Source: Corynebacterium endometrii (GTDB lineage: Bacteria > Actinomycetota > Actinomycetes > Mycobacteriales > Mycobacteriaceae). From it: a DNA stretch of 64,000 nt. Below are positions 29,114-37,874 of this stretch, piece after piece (position 1 is the first letter of the stretch; each line of letters opens with the position of its first letter). The position numbers and the translations under genes were made by a program. The stretch spans positions 1,178,001 to 1,242,000 of the forward strand of contig NZ_CP039247.1 in assembly GCF_004795735.1 (NCBI RefSeq), given 5' to 3'. A model generated the notes under the pieces. It saw nothing but the letters and a program-made list of their open reading frames with translations, did no database searches and was not told the DNA's origin.

Positions 29114-30097
29114 ATGAGCTTGCTGGAAAATTATGATGCCCTGCTATTGGATCTTGACGGCACCGTCTGGGAGGGTGGCCGGGCAATCCCTAGCGCGGTT
29201 GACGTGATTAATTCCTGTGGCCTCGGGGCTATGTACATCACGAATAATGCATCGCGAGCGCCCGAACTCGTGGCCGAAAAGCTCCAAGGCATCGGCCTGA
29301 ATGCCAGCCCACAGCAGGTATTGACTTCCGCGCAGGCGGCGGTGACGCTCGCGGCGGATAAGCTAAAGACTGGTGCAAAGGTTCTAGTCGTCGGCGCGGA
29401 TTCCTTCCGGGAACTTGCCCGCGCCGCCGGCTTCGAGGTGGTCACCAGCGCTGAGGATAATCCTGCAGCGGTGCTCCAAGGCTTCGACCCAAGCGTTGAT
29501 TGGGCGATGCTCACAGAGGCCGCTCTAGCGATTCGAAACGGTGCCCAATTTATCGCCTCGAACCTGGATACCTCGCTGCCCACGGAACGGGGGTTGGCCG
29601 TAGGTAACGGCTCCCTCGTGGCGGCGGTTACCTCCGCAACCGGCGTTCGCCCAATATCGGCTGGCAAGCCGGAATGCGCCATGTTCTTACAAGCGGCAGA
29701 GCTGATCGGGTCGAAAAGGCCTCTCGCGGTGGGAGATCGCCTGGATACGGATATAGCGGGAGGCAACGCGGCAGCCATGGATACCTTCCACGTCCTCACT
29801 GGCGTCAGCGGCGCCATGGATCTTATCGAGGCACCCCAAGGGCTGCGCCCCGATTACATCGGGGCTAACATGTCTGATCTCAGCCTGAGTTCCGAGCAGT
29901 TGCGTCCTGGAGCCCAAGGCGGATTCACCGCCCGCATCGATGGTTATGATCTCCTTCTGGAGCGAGGAGATGAAGGGGCTACCCCGATCCAAGCTCTGCG
30001 CACCGTATTAGAAGTGGTGTGGGCGATGCCTGAGCCGCCACGTTATATCCATCCGCGCTCGGATGTAGCGGAGCAAGCAACGAAAGCCTGGCAATAA
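29114..30097 (+). CDS. HAD-superfamily hydrolase (NagD-like sugar/nucleotide phosphatase)
   Basis: 327 residues with the HAD nucleophile motif DLDGTVWEGG (about 13-22), motif II TNNAS (about 41-45), motif III around ISAGKPECAMF and motif IV GDRLDTDIAGG (about 214-224). This is the class IIA (NagD/PGP) arrangement. Substrate unknown; the mycobacterial relative at this position (Rv1692) has been described as a glycerol-3-phosphate phosphatase. It lies 17 bases after the TPR gene, and its stop TAA overlaps the next ATG by one base. Confidence 0.85.
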   Translation: MSLLENYDALLLDLDGTVWEGGRAIPSAVDVINSCGLGAMYITNNASRAPELVAEKLQGIGLNASPQQVLTSAQAAVTLAADKLKTGAKVLVVGADSFRELARAAGFEVVTSAEDNPAAVLQGFDPSVDWAMLTEAALAIRNGAQFIASNLDTSLPTERGLAVGNGSLVAAVTSATGVRPISAGKPECAMFLQAAELIGSKRPLAVGDRLDTDIAGGNAAAMDTFHVLTGVSGAMDLIEAPQGLRPDYIGANMSDLSLSSEQLRPGAQGGFTARIDGYDLLLERGDEGATPIQALRTVLEVVWAMPEPPRYIHPRSDVAEQATKAWQ

Positions 30098-30264
30098 TGT
30101 CTAGGCCCATCCCGCGTGATCCTCGAGCGCTGCACACCAACCCGTCTCAGGTCGATGCAGCCATCGCGGAGATCCTCGGGCAGCCCGTGGATGGCTTGGC
30201 GGAAGAGGTAGAACAGCTAGAAAAGGCGCACGAGGTACTTCGTGATGCCCTGCAGGAGAATTAA
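30097..30264 (+). CDS. Conserved 55-residue protein between the HAD gene and tlyA
   Basis: Small ORF read directly from the sequence: MSRPIPRDPRALHTN at the start, a C-terminal acidic helix with heptad-like character (AEEVEQLEKAHEVLRDAL), then LQEN. Start ATG overlaps the upstream stop (TAATG) and its own TAA overlaps the tlyA ATG in the same way, so three genes are translationally coupled. The position and size match the unnamed mycobacterial gene Rv1693. Function unknown; it may be a partner of TlyA or the phosphatase, but that is a guess. Confidence 0.75.
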   Translation: MSRPIPRDPRALHTNPSQVDAAIAEILGQPVDGLAEEVEQLEKAHEVLRDALQEN

Positions 30265-31079
30265 TGGCACCACAGCGCAGAAGGCTTGACGCGGAACTCG
30301 TACGGCGAAAGATCGCCCGTTCCAGAGAGCAAGCCGTAGAGATGATCAAGGATGGGCGCGTATATGTAGGGGGCTTCAATGCCAAAAAGCCTGCCACCAT
30401 TGTCGAGCCGGAGGCTTCGATCAGGGTTGAGGAAAGCGAGGACCAACAGTGGGCATCCCGCGGTGCCCACAAGCTCCTTGGCGCCCTTGAAGCCTTTCCG
30501 GTCGAAGTTGAAGGTTTAAGCGTCTTGGATGCCGGTGCCTCCACTGGTGGATTTACAGACGTTTTGCTGAGCAAGCAAGCCGCGAGGGTGCTCGCCGTGG
30601 ATGTTGGCTATGGTCAGCTGCTGTGGCGTCTGCAAAACGATGACCGTGTCGAGGTTTATGACCGCACCAACATACGCCACCTGTCCACCGAACTCATCGG
30701 GGGCCAAGTGGATGCGATGGTGGGCGATCTATCCTTTATCTCGCTAAAACTTGTGCTGCCGGCCATCGTCGAATGCGTGAAAGAGGGCGGGTTCCTCCTG
30801 CCAATGGTCAAGCCGCAATTCGAGGTGGGCAAGGACCGTCTAGGCTCGGGAGGCGTGGTGCGCTCGCCGGCTTTGCGGGCTGAGGTCACACAGGATATCG
30901 CCAATTTCGGCCTAACCCTTGGTCTATCCTGTCGAGGGGTTAGCGCCTCACCGCTGCCCGGGCCGAGCGGGAACGTTGAATACTTCCTATGGTTGGTCAA
31001 AGATGGCGGCGCAACGCACCCATCGGATACGGAACTCGAAGCGATGATACGCAAAGCGGTTGAGGAAGGACCACAATGA
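30264..31079 (+). CDS. tlyA: TlyA, rRNA 2'-O-methyltransferase
   Basis: 271 residues: N-terminal S4 RNA-binding domain (RLDAELVRRKIARSREQAVEMIKDGRVYVGG, about 5-45) followed by an FtsJ-like methyltransferase with DAGASTGGFTDVLL (about 89-102) and VGDLSFISL (about 154). In mycobacteria TlyA methylates 16S C1409 and 23S C1920 and sets sensitivity to capreomycin; some corynebacterial-type homologs methylate only one site, which sequence reading cannot decide. Coupled to the 55-residue ORF and, by a 4-base overlap, to nadK. Confidence 0.93.
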   Translation: MAPQRRRLDAELVRRKIARSREQAVEMIKDGRVYVGGFNAKKPATIVEPEASIRVEESEDQQWASRGAHKLLGALEAFPVEVEGLSVLDAGASTGGFTDVLLSKQAARVLAVDVGYGQLLWRLQNDDRVEVYDRTNIRHLSTELIGGQVDAMVGDLSFISLKLVLPAIVECVKEGGFLLPMVKPQFEVGKDRLGSGGVVRSPALRAEVTQDIANFGLTLGLSCRGVSASPLPGPSGNVEYFLWLVKDGGATHPSDTELEAMIRKAVEEGPQ

Positions 31080-31990
31080 GCACCATGTTCCAGTCGCGTA
31101 CTGAGGACGGCCAGCGCACCATCTTGCTGGTTCCTCACACGGGCCGCCCAGACAATATCGCCTCCACCGAGAAAGCTGCCCGCCTGCTTTCCGAAGCCGG
31201 AATCGCGGTCCGAGTATGCGCCGATGAGTCGTATCTAAGCGGCTGGGACCATGTTGCGCATGGGCCCGAGGCAGCGCACGGCTGCGACTTGGTCCTGGTG
31301 CTTGGAGGCGACGGGACATTCCTGCGCGGCGCAGACATGGCTTACCAAGAAGACGTGCCTGTGTTGGGAATCAACTTGGGCCACGTTGGCTTTCTAGCTG
31401 AAGGCGAAGCCTCAAGCTTCGATGAGGTCATCTCACGCGTCATCGCCCGTGATTACCGCGTTGAGGATCGCATGACCATCACGGTCAAAGTGATCGATTC
31501 GGAAGGAAACACGCTTGGAACGAATTGGGCGCTTAATGAGGTCAGCATCGAAAACACCAACCGGTCTGGTGTTCTGGACGCCATACTCGAGGTAGACGCT
31601 CGCCCGGTGACCGCCTTTGGATGCGATGGCATAATCATCTCCACGCCCACGGGTTCAACCGCGTACGCGTTTTCCGCCGGCGGGCCCGTGTTGTGGCCGG
31701 AACTGGACGCAATGCTCGTCGTTCCAAATAACGCTCATGCGCTGTTTACCAAGCCCTTGGTTGTCTCGCCGAAGTCCACCGTGGCGGTGGAATCCGCGTC
31801 CACTACAGCGGAAGCCGTGATCGCCATGGACGGATTCCGCACGATCTCGATGCCGCCAGGTTCGCGGCTTGAGGTGATGCGAAGCAAGCAGCCCGTGCGG
31901 TGGGTTCGCCTCGATGATCGTCCGTTTACTGACCGCCTTGTCACCAAGCTCCACCTGCCGGTCCACGGTTGGCGCGGGCCGCAAAGGTAG
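31076..31990 (+). CDS. nadK: NAD kinase
   Basis: Phosphorylates NAD to NADP. 304 residues with the GGDGT motif (LGGDGTFLRGAD, about 77-88), NLGHVGFL, NEVSI and the TPTGSTAYAFSAGG segment (about 190-203) that binds NAD. Also called ppnK. ATGA overlap with tlyA. The last codons contain a TAGAGT that may be the -10 of recN. Confidence 0.96.
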   Translation: MSTMFQSRTEDGQRTILLVPHTGRPDNIASTEKAARLLSEAGIAVRVCADESYLSGWDHVAHGPEAAHGCDLVLVLGGDGTFLRGADMAYQEDVPVLGINLGHVGFLAEGEASSFDEVISRVIARDYRVEDRMTITVKVIDSEGNTLGTNWALNEVSIENTNRSGVLDAILEVDARPVTAFGCDGIIISTPTGSTAYAFSAGGPVLWPELDAMLVVPNNAHALFTKPLVVSPKSTVAVESASTTAEAVIAMDGFRTISMPPGSRLEVMRSKQPVRWVRLDDRPFTDRLVTKLHLPVHGWRGPQR

Positions 31991-31993
31991 AGT
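31988..31993 (+). promoter_or_regulatory. -10 box (TAGAGT) before recN
   Basis: TAGAGT begins with the nadK stop codon and ends 6 bases before the recN GTG, a leaderless arrangement that would allow recN expression apart from the upstream operon. Confidence 0.4.
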
Positions 31994-31999
31994 TGATAC

Positions 32000-33709
32000 G
32001 TGCTCACTGATATTTCGATCGAAAACCTAGGCGTCATACACTCGTCCTCGGCGGAGCTCTCCTCTGGGCTGACCGTTCTCACCGGTGAGACCGGTGCGGG
32101 CAAGACCATGGTTGTCACGGGGTTAAGGCTCCTCGCGGGCGGGCGTGCGGACGCGTCCAGGGTGCGCTCGGGGGCGGAAAAGGCGTTCGTCGAGGGCCGT
32201 TTTTCAACGCCTTCCCCACGTGTGGCGGCATTGGTTGAGGAAGCCGGCGGACACGCGGACGAAAACGGTGAATACATCGCAACTCGTGCGGTTTCCGCCA
32301 ATGGACGCTCTAAGGCTTATTTAGGAGGACGTTCGGTTCCCGCCGCGACGTTGAGCGAGTTCGCCACAGAGATCATCACCGTCCATGGACAAAATGATCA
32401 GCTGCGCCTACTTGCTCCCGACCAGCAGCTCGCGGCGCTCGACCGATCCGATGAGAAAATCGCGCCGCTGCTTAAGACCTATTCGGAGGCATTTAGGCAA
32501 TGGCGAGCGTTAGTAAAAGACTTCAAGACTAGAAGTCAATCCCGCAGGGAACTGGCCCAAGAGGTAGACCGGCTGCAATTTGCCATCAATGAGATCGATT
32601 CCATCGCGCCCGAATCCGGCGAGGACGAAGAGCTCCTACGCACAATCAAGCGCCTGCAGGACGTGGATGAGCTGAGCACGGCGGCGACCACGGCTTTAAG
32701 CGCCATCGATGGGCCCGAGGCAGCGGGTGGCGGCGGCGCCTTCGATGCGGAGTCCGCCTCCGAGTTACTGGGGCAGGCCGAAGCGGCGCTGAGCTCCAGT
32801 GAGGACGCAGAGCTAGCCGCGCTCGGCCAACGCCTCGGGGAAATCACGTCCCAGCTCGGCGATATCGCAAGCGAGTTGGGATCTTTTTTGAACACGTTCC
32901 CGGCGGACGCTTCGCAGCTCGAGGCGTCTTTGCTTCGCCAACAGGAATTAAAGTCATTGACGCGAAAGTACGCACCGAGCGTCGATGAGGTTATCGCCTG
33001 GCGTAACGACGCTGAGCAGCGGTTGGCTAGCATCGACACGTCGTCGGAAGCGCTTGAGGCGTTAAAGAAGCGGGTCATGGCCGCCGAGGAGACCATGGTG
33101 GGGCACGCTGAAAAGCTCACCGCGGCCCGCAAAGCCGCGGCAGCCAAGCTCGGCGAGGCGGTTACCGAGGAGCTGCACGGCTTGGCAATGCCTAAGGCCC
33201 GCATTGAGGTGGAGGTGCGCTCTGCGAAGTACTCCAAGACTGGCGCCGACGAGGTGGAATTGCTGCTTGCCCCCAACGCCAGCGCTCCGGGCAAACCCCT
33301 GGCGTCGGCGGCATCCGGCGGTGAGCTTTCCCGCGTCATGCTTGGGCTGGAGGTAATCCTGTCGGCGAATTCATCGGATACCACGCTGGTCTTTGACGAG
33401 GTGGACGCGGGCGTTGGCGGGCGTGCGGCGGTTGAGATTGGCCGCAGGTTAGCGCGGTTAGCGACGCACAACCAGGTAATTGTGGTCACCCACCTGCCGC
33501 AGGTTGCGGCGTACGCAGACACCCACTTGCATGTAGCTAAGGACGTCACCGATGAATCCGTGACCTCCGGCGTGCTGACCCTGAGCAACGAGCAGCGCGT
33601 CGAGGAGTTGGCCCGCATGCTCGCGGGCTTGGATGATACCGAAACCGGTAGGGCTCACGCCCAAGAGCTATTCCAGCGTGCGCAAAAAGAGGTGGCGGAG
33701 TTCCGCTAA
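32000..33709 (+). CDS. recN: DNA repair protein RecN
   Basis: SMC-like ATPase of double-strand break repair, 569 residues. Walker A GETGAGKTM (about 30-38), long coiled-coil arms (about 155-350), signature SGGELSRVML (about 440-449) and Walker B TLVFDEVDAGVGG (about 461-473). GTG start. The antisense frame is open for 360 codons because of base composition; it has no start signals of its own. Placed between nadK and steA as in mycobacteria. Confidence 0.96.
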   Translation: MLTDISIENLGVIHSSSAELSSGLTVLTGETGAGKTMVVTGLRLLAGGRADASRVRSGAEKAFVEGRFSTPSPRVAALVEEAGGHADENGEYIATRAVSANGRSKAYLGGRSVPAATLSEFATEIITVHGQNDQLRLLAPDQQLAALDRSDEKIAPLLKTYSEAFRQWRALVKDFKTRSQSRRELAQEVDRLQFAINEIDSIAPESGEDEELLRTIKRLQDVDELSTAATTALSAIDGPEAAGGGGAFDAESASELLGQAEAALSSSEDAELAALGQRLGEITSQLGDIASELGSFLNTFPADASQLEASLLRQQELKSLTRKYAPSVDEVIAWRNDAEQRLASIDTSSEALEALKKRVMAAEETMVGHAEKLTAARKAAAAKLGEAVTEELHGLAMPKARIEVEVRSAKYSKTGADEVELLLAPNASAPGKPLASAASGGELSRVMLGLEVILSANSSDTTLVFDEVDAGVGGRAAVEIGRRLARLATHNQVIVVTHLPQVAAYADTHLHVAKDVTDESVTSGVLTLSNEQRVEELARMLAGLDDTETGRAHAQELFQRAQKEVAEFR

Positions 33710-33770
33710 ACCCTCAGGTTAAGGTTTAAACCCGCGCGCCTTCACCATTTTGCGCCGCGAAACGGCAAGA

Positions 33771-34967
33771 ATGTCCAGCATGAGTCTGTTTTCCCGCAAC
33801 GCTGATCTGCCAGGCCTCCACGGTCATCTCCGTGACTGCACCCCAACGGGTAAGGGCCTCAAGAAATTCAATGCCGGCGACATTGCCGTCATCAACGCCT
33901 CTGATATATCGCGCCAAGAGGCCCAGTCGCTAGTGGACGTCAAACCGTCCGCGGTGGTCAATGTGGGCAAGTTCACCACAGGCCGCATCCCAAATTACGG
34001 CCCGCATATGCTGCTCGACGCCGACGTGATGCTGCTTGATGGTGTGGGTGAGGATTTCATTAACGGTTTCAAGGACGGCAAGAAGGCGCGCATTACGGAA
34101 GACGGGACGGTCTACCTGGGGGAGCAGGCTATCGGCGCGGGGTCCATAATCGAACGTGAGCAAGCGGAAAGGAATTTTTCCGAAGCCCAGCGGGGCCTCA
34201 TCGATCACATGGAAGCCTACTTTGGAAACTCCATTGAGCTCATTCATTCTGAGGGGCCGCTGCTCATTGATGGTCTGGGCATTCCTGACGCGGGCGCCGA
34301 AATGAAGGGCCGCAAGGTCCTGGTAGTCTCACCGAGCGAGGACCACGCCGCGAAGGTCAAGTCGTTGCGCAATTTCATTCGGGAATACGAACCGGTCATC
34401 GTTGGAGTGGATTCGGCCGCGAACACCCTTATGGACATGGGGTACAAGCCGAACCTGATCATCGGCAACCCCTCCACCATGGGTTCCGAGGCGCTGCGCA
34501 GCGGCGCGGCGGTGGTGCTGCCCGCCACTCCCGATGGACATGCGGACGGCCTGGAACGCATTCAGGACCTGGGAATTGGCGCCATGACATTCCCGGCGGC
34601 CATCGAATCCTCTACGGATCTTGCCCTGCTGCTCGCGGATTACCACGAGGCGCAGATGATTGTTCAAGTAGGCAATTCCGTGGACCTTGACGATATTTTC
34701 GCCAACGGCGAGCATGCGACTCCGGCGGCCCTGCTGGCCCGCATGAAGGCGGGCACCACGCTGGTTGATGCGGACTCCGTCATCAACCTGTACACCGCTC
34801 CATCCCGTGGCGGGGGCGCGTGGCTCTGGGCGGCGCTAGGGCTTTTAGTGGCTGTAGCCACGATAGTTCTGATCGTCGGTTTCGGTGGTTCCTCAGATTT
34901 TTCCACCAACCTTTCCGAAACGTGGGATAACTTGCTCACGGCGGTGTCCGGGTGGTTCGGCAACTAG
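33771..34967 (+). CDS. steA: SteA, cell-separation protein
   Basis: 398 residues from ATG 33771 (an in-frame ATG at 33780 and an upstream TTG-type extension are alternatives). A cytoplasmic domain precedes one C-terminal membrane segment (WLWAALGLLVAVATIVLIVGF, about 353-373). The fold is the thiamine pyrophosphokinase-like SteA family. In Corynebacterium glutamicum SteA acts with SteB at the septum to control RipC-type peptidoglycan cleavage during daughter-cell separation. The next gene is steB, 29 bases on, which supports the name. Homologous to Rv1697. Confidence 0.85.
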   Translation: MSSMSLFSRNADLPGLHGHLRDCTPTGKGLKKFNAGDIAVINASDISRQEAQSLVDVKPSAVVNVGKFTTGRIPNYGPHMLLDADVMLLDGVGEDFINGFKDGKKARITEDGTVYLGEQAIGAGSIIEREQAERNFSEAQRGLIDHMEAYFGNSIELIHSEGPLLIDGLGIPDAGAEMKGRKVLVVSPSEDHAAKVKSLRNFIREYEPVIVGVDSAANTLMDMGYKPNLIIGNPSTMGSEALRSGAAVVLPATPDGHADGLERIQDLGIGAMTFPAAIESSTDLALLLADYHEAQMIVQVGNSVDLDDIFANGEHATPAALLARMKAGTTLVDADSVINLYTAPSRGGGAWLWAALGLLVAVATIVLIVGFGGSSDFSTNLSETWDNLLTAVSGWFGN

Positions 34968-34996
34968 GCACTAGACTCAGAAAGTAGGAATCTTTC

Positions 34997-35926
34997 ATGC
35001 CAAAGGCATCGAGGAACGGCGGGCTTGTAGTAGCAGGCCTAGGATTTGGTATAGCGGCGGGCACGGCGCTCGGCGCCCTAGTTGTGGGGCCCAACCTGAA
35101 CGGTGGCGACGCCGGTGAGGGCGGGCTGCGTGAGGAGCACCGCCGGGTGCTGCAAAGCACCCAGATTCTTGAAGCCCAGTCCAAAACCGGAGATTCGGTG
35201 ATCTCTGATCTCTCCGGCGACCTTGTTCAGGGAACGCTAGACGCGCGCCCGGTAATGATCATCGCCGCGCCGGACGCGGTGGAATCAGACATCAAAGCGG
35301 TGAAATCCCTGCTCGAGCAGACCGGTGCGGTCAACGCCGGAACCATCAACCTGGATCAGCGCTTCTTCCACCAAGACGGAGCCGAGGAGTTGAAATCACT
35401 GGTAGCCAACACGCTGCCGGCGGGCGCCCAGCTCAGTACTCAGGATCTCGCCTCCGGCACCCACGCGGGTAACGCACTAGGCGCCGCGCTCCTGCTTGAT
35501 CCCGCAACGGCGGAGCCTCTAGCCAGTGTCGAAGAACGCGCGGACATGCTGCAGGCGCTACGGGATTCAGGATTCATCGATTACGAGTCCGGGACTATCC
35601 TCCCGGCCCAGGCCATCATCGTCGTCTCGGGCCGCGGCGGAGACGAATTCTTTACAGACAATCTCCTCCGCTTTGTCGAAGCTATGGACGCCGCCGGTGG
35701 AAACACCGTCTACGCGGCGCGCATAGAGCAGGCTTCGGAAGGCGGGATTATCGACTCGCTTAGGGCTAAGACTTCCGAGATTTCCACGGTCGACTCTCTC
35801 GGCAACGCGTGGGCCCGTCTAGCTGCCGTGCTAGCCACGGAGGAGCAACTCAATGGCGGTTCGGGGGCCTACGGAGCCGCCTCATCCGCCGAGGCTGCGG
35901 CGCCGACGCTGCCGGACAGGGGATAG
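34997..35926 (+). CDS. steB: SteB, membrane partner of SteA (MctB-like family)
   Basis: 309 residues with an N-terminal membrane anchor (GGLVVAGLGFGIAAGTALGAL, about 8-28) and a large extracytoplasmic part with a coiled-coil start (LREEHRRVLQSTQILEAQ). The family also includes mycobacterial Rv1698/MctB, reported as an outer-membrane copper exporter; in corynebacteria the gene was shown to work in cell separation with SteA. Both labels may appear in databases. The Nudix gene begins 5 bases after the stop. Confidence 0.85.
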   Translation: MPKASRNGGLVVAGLGFGIAAGTALGALVVGPNLNGGDAGEGGLREEHRRVLQSTQILEAQSKTGDSVISDLSGDLVQGTLDARPVMIIAAPDAVESDIKAVKSLLEQTGAVNAGTINLDQRFFHQDGAEELKSLVANTLPAGAQLSTQDLASGTHAGNALGAALLLDPATAEPLASVEERADMLQALRDSGFIDYESGTILPAQAIIVVSGRGGDEFFTDNLLRFVEAMDAAGGNTVYAARIEQASEGGIIDSLRAKTSEISTVDSLGNAWARLAAVLATEEQLNGGSGAYGAASSAEAAAPTLPDRG

Positions 35927-35931
35927 CAGCG

Positions 35932-36570
35932 ATGGGCCATACGTTTGAGGTCACCGACTCAGATTTGATACTGGATGCGCCGATCATCGCCGTCCGCCGC
36001 GATACTGTCCGGATGCCCGGGGGATCCCTGGCCCACAGGGAAGTGGTTGAGCACTTCGGCGCCGTGGCGGTTGCCGCGGTTGATAGTGAGGGCCGGATTG
36101 CCATGGTTAAGCAGTGGCGCCAGTCAGTTAAGCGGCGCCTGTGGGAACTGCCGGCCGGCCTGCTGGATATCAAAGATGAGGATCCGCTGGAATGCGCCAA
36201 ACGCGAGCTCCAAGAAGAAGCCGGCCTGTCCGCCAAGTCCTGGATGGGACTTGCTGATCTAGTTACCTCCCCCGGATTTTGTGAAGAGGCCGTGCGCGTC
36301 TACCTTGCCACTGACCTGTCCGCGGTGGAGCGCCCATCGCCGGCCGATGATGAGGAAGCGGATCTCAGCATGGACTGGGTTGACCTGGAGGAGGCCGCGG
36401 CCCGCGTGGTGCGCGGGGAGATTAATAACTCCATCGCGGTCTCCGGCATCCTCGCCGCCAGGGCCGTGCTGCGGGATGGACTCGAAGGCTTTAGCCCCAG
36501 TAGGGACTTTGATTTGCGCCCGCAATCCCTGGCCGGCCGGCGCTCTGGCCCCGATCTCAAGAAAGGCTAG
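35932..36570 (+). CDS. Nudix hydrolase, ADP-ribose pyrophosphatase type
   Basis: 212 residues from ATG 35932; a longer frame back to 35809 overlaps steB and is unlikely. The Nudix box runs from the Gly of PAGLLD (about 80) through RELQEEAGL (about 96-104), with the REUxEE core intact and one extra residue after the first Gly, as in the mycobacterial relative Rv1700. A later EAVRVYLA segment supports ADP-ribose specificity. Three bases separate it from xerD. Confidence 0.85.
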   Translation: MGHTFEVTDSDLILDAPIIAVRRDTVRMPGGSLAHREVVEHFGAVAVAAVDSEGRIAMVKQWRQSVKRRLWELPAGLLDIKDEDPLECAKRELQEEAGLSAKSWMGLADLVTSPGFCEEAVRVYLATDLSAVERPSPADDEEADLSMDWVDLEEAAARVVRGEINNSIAVSGILAARAVLRDGLEGFSPSRDFDLRPQSLAGRRSGPDLKKG

Positions 36571-36573
36571 GCG

Positions 36574-37491
36574 GTGGCGGACCTGCGAGCTAGCGCCACC
36601 GGTTGGCTTGACCACTTAGCGGTGGAGAAGGGCTCTTCGGCCAATACGCTGAGCAACTACCGGCGAGATCTCAACCGCTACCTTGAGTGGCTTGAGGCCG
36701 CACGGATATCTGACCTGGAAGCGGTGACCACCGCCGATGTGGAGCAATATCTTAAGGATTTGCAGACTGGATGGGATGGGCACAAGCCACTTGCTGCGTC
36801 GTCAAGCGCGCGGGCGCTCATCGTAGCCCGCGGCTTTCACAAGTTTGCCCTGTCTGAAGGTGCCGTTTCCCGCGACGTGGCCGCCGAGGTGGCCCCTCCC
36901 CATAAGATCCAGCACCTACCGGAGACTCTGAGCATCGATCAGGTCACGGCGCTGATTGAATCGCCGCCCAGCGGTGAAAACGCCACCCCGGTCAATCTGC
37001 GCGACCGGGCGGTGCTAGAGATGCTTTACGGGACCGGCGCCCGGATTTCGGAGCTCATGGGACTTACCGTGGATTCTATTAATAATTCCGACGGCATCTT
37101 GCGCCTGGCTGGAAAGGGCAACAAGGAGCGCATCGTGCCGGTGGGCTCGCAAGCGCGTAAAGCTTGCGAGGAGTACCTAGTGCGCGCACGCCCGGCCCTA
37201 TCGAAGGGCAAGACTCACGCGCTTTTCCTCAACACGCGCGGTGGGGCCCTGACTCGCCAATCGGCGTGGGCAATCGTGCAGCTCGCAGCCCAGCGCGCCG
37301 GTCTAGGTGACAAAATATCCCCGCACACTTTGCGGCATTCCTTCGCCACCCATCTCCTGCAGGGGGGCGCCGATGTGCGTACCGTACAGGAATTATTGGG
37401 GCATAGTTCTGTTACAACAACCCAGATCTATACGCATGTGACCGCGGACAATCTGCGCGAGGTATGGCGCACAGCCCACCCTCGCGCCTAG
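36574..37491 (+). CDS. xerD: Site-specific tyrosine recombinase XerD
   Basis: Resolves chromosome dimers at dif with XerC during division. 305 residues: N-terminal SAM-like core-binding domain (about 1-90) and a C-terminal catalytic domain with Arg in GTGARISEL (about 152-160), [15 protein letters not shown] (about 250-264), and [14 protein letters not shown] (about 274-287) containing the nucleophilic Tyr. All catalytic residues are in place. GTG start 3 bases after the Nudix stop. Not a phage integrase: length, context and neighbours are those of chromosomal xerD. Confidence 0.94.
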   Translation: MADLRASATGWLDHLAVEKGSSANTLSNYRRDLNRYLEWLEAARISDLEAVTTADVEQYLKDLQTGWDGHKPLAASSSARALIVARGFHKFALSEGAVSRDVAAEVAPPHKIQHLPETLSIDQVTALIESPPSGENATPVNLRDRAVLEMLYGTGARISELMGLTVDSINNSDGILRLAGKGNKERIVPVGSQARKACEEYLVRARPALSKGKTHALFLNTRGGALTRQSAWAIVQLAAQRAGLGDKISPHTLRHSFATHLLQGGADVRTVQELLGHSSVTTTQIYTHVTADNLREVWRTAHPRA

Positions 37492-37874
37492 GTTCTCACG
37501 CGCGGGAGCGAAAAATTAGTTCGGCAGGGAAAATTAAACCCCCTCTCCGGTGCGCTTGGGAGTCAACATCGGCGGTGTTCAGCGTCGCATGGACTAATGG
37601 GTATAGGCTGTCGCGCTCGCTGACGCGCGGATTTGGCTTCCCACTTACATCTTGTACAGCGCTTAAGTCAAGCGTTTACCCTTTACCCTCCGGGCTTTAC
37701 TGCCCTAATCTATGGCAAAGACGAGCAACAGGGTAGTGTATAAATGACAGCCGTGTCATTCGGGCGCGGCGGCGTAGGGGCCCATCTAGGAATCCAGCGC
37801 TGTTGCTCAACGCCCGGGAAGGCGCACGAAAGTACACGAAAACCTGCGGGCCCACCGCAGTCAAGGAAGCAGGT
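37492..37874 (+). promoter_or_regulatory. Promoter region before pldP, with inverted repeat
   Basis: A 383-base gap. A -10-like TATAAA (37739-37744) overlaps a perfect inverted repeat AATGACA-GCCG-TGTCATT (37743-37760). The repeat could be an operator for an unknown regulator or a small transcript hairpin. An ORF frame is open from 37803 but lacks recognisable protein sequence before 37875. No other element is seen. Confidence 0.4.

Noticed and set aside
32536..33618. 360-codon open frame antisense to recN
   Set aside because: It lies wholly within recN, has a Ser-rich composition typical of a shadow frame, and no family match, ribosome site or promoter of its own.
36574..37491. Tyrosine recombinase as sign of a prophage or integrative element
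   Set aside because: Length, sequence and the neighbours (Nudix, pldP, scpA) identify chromosomal xerD. No attachment repeats or phage genes are present.
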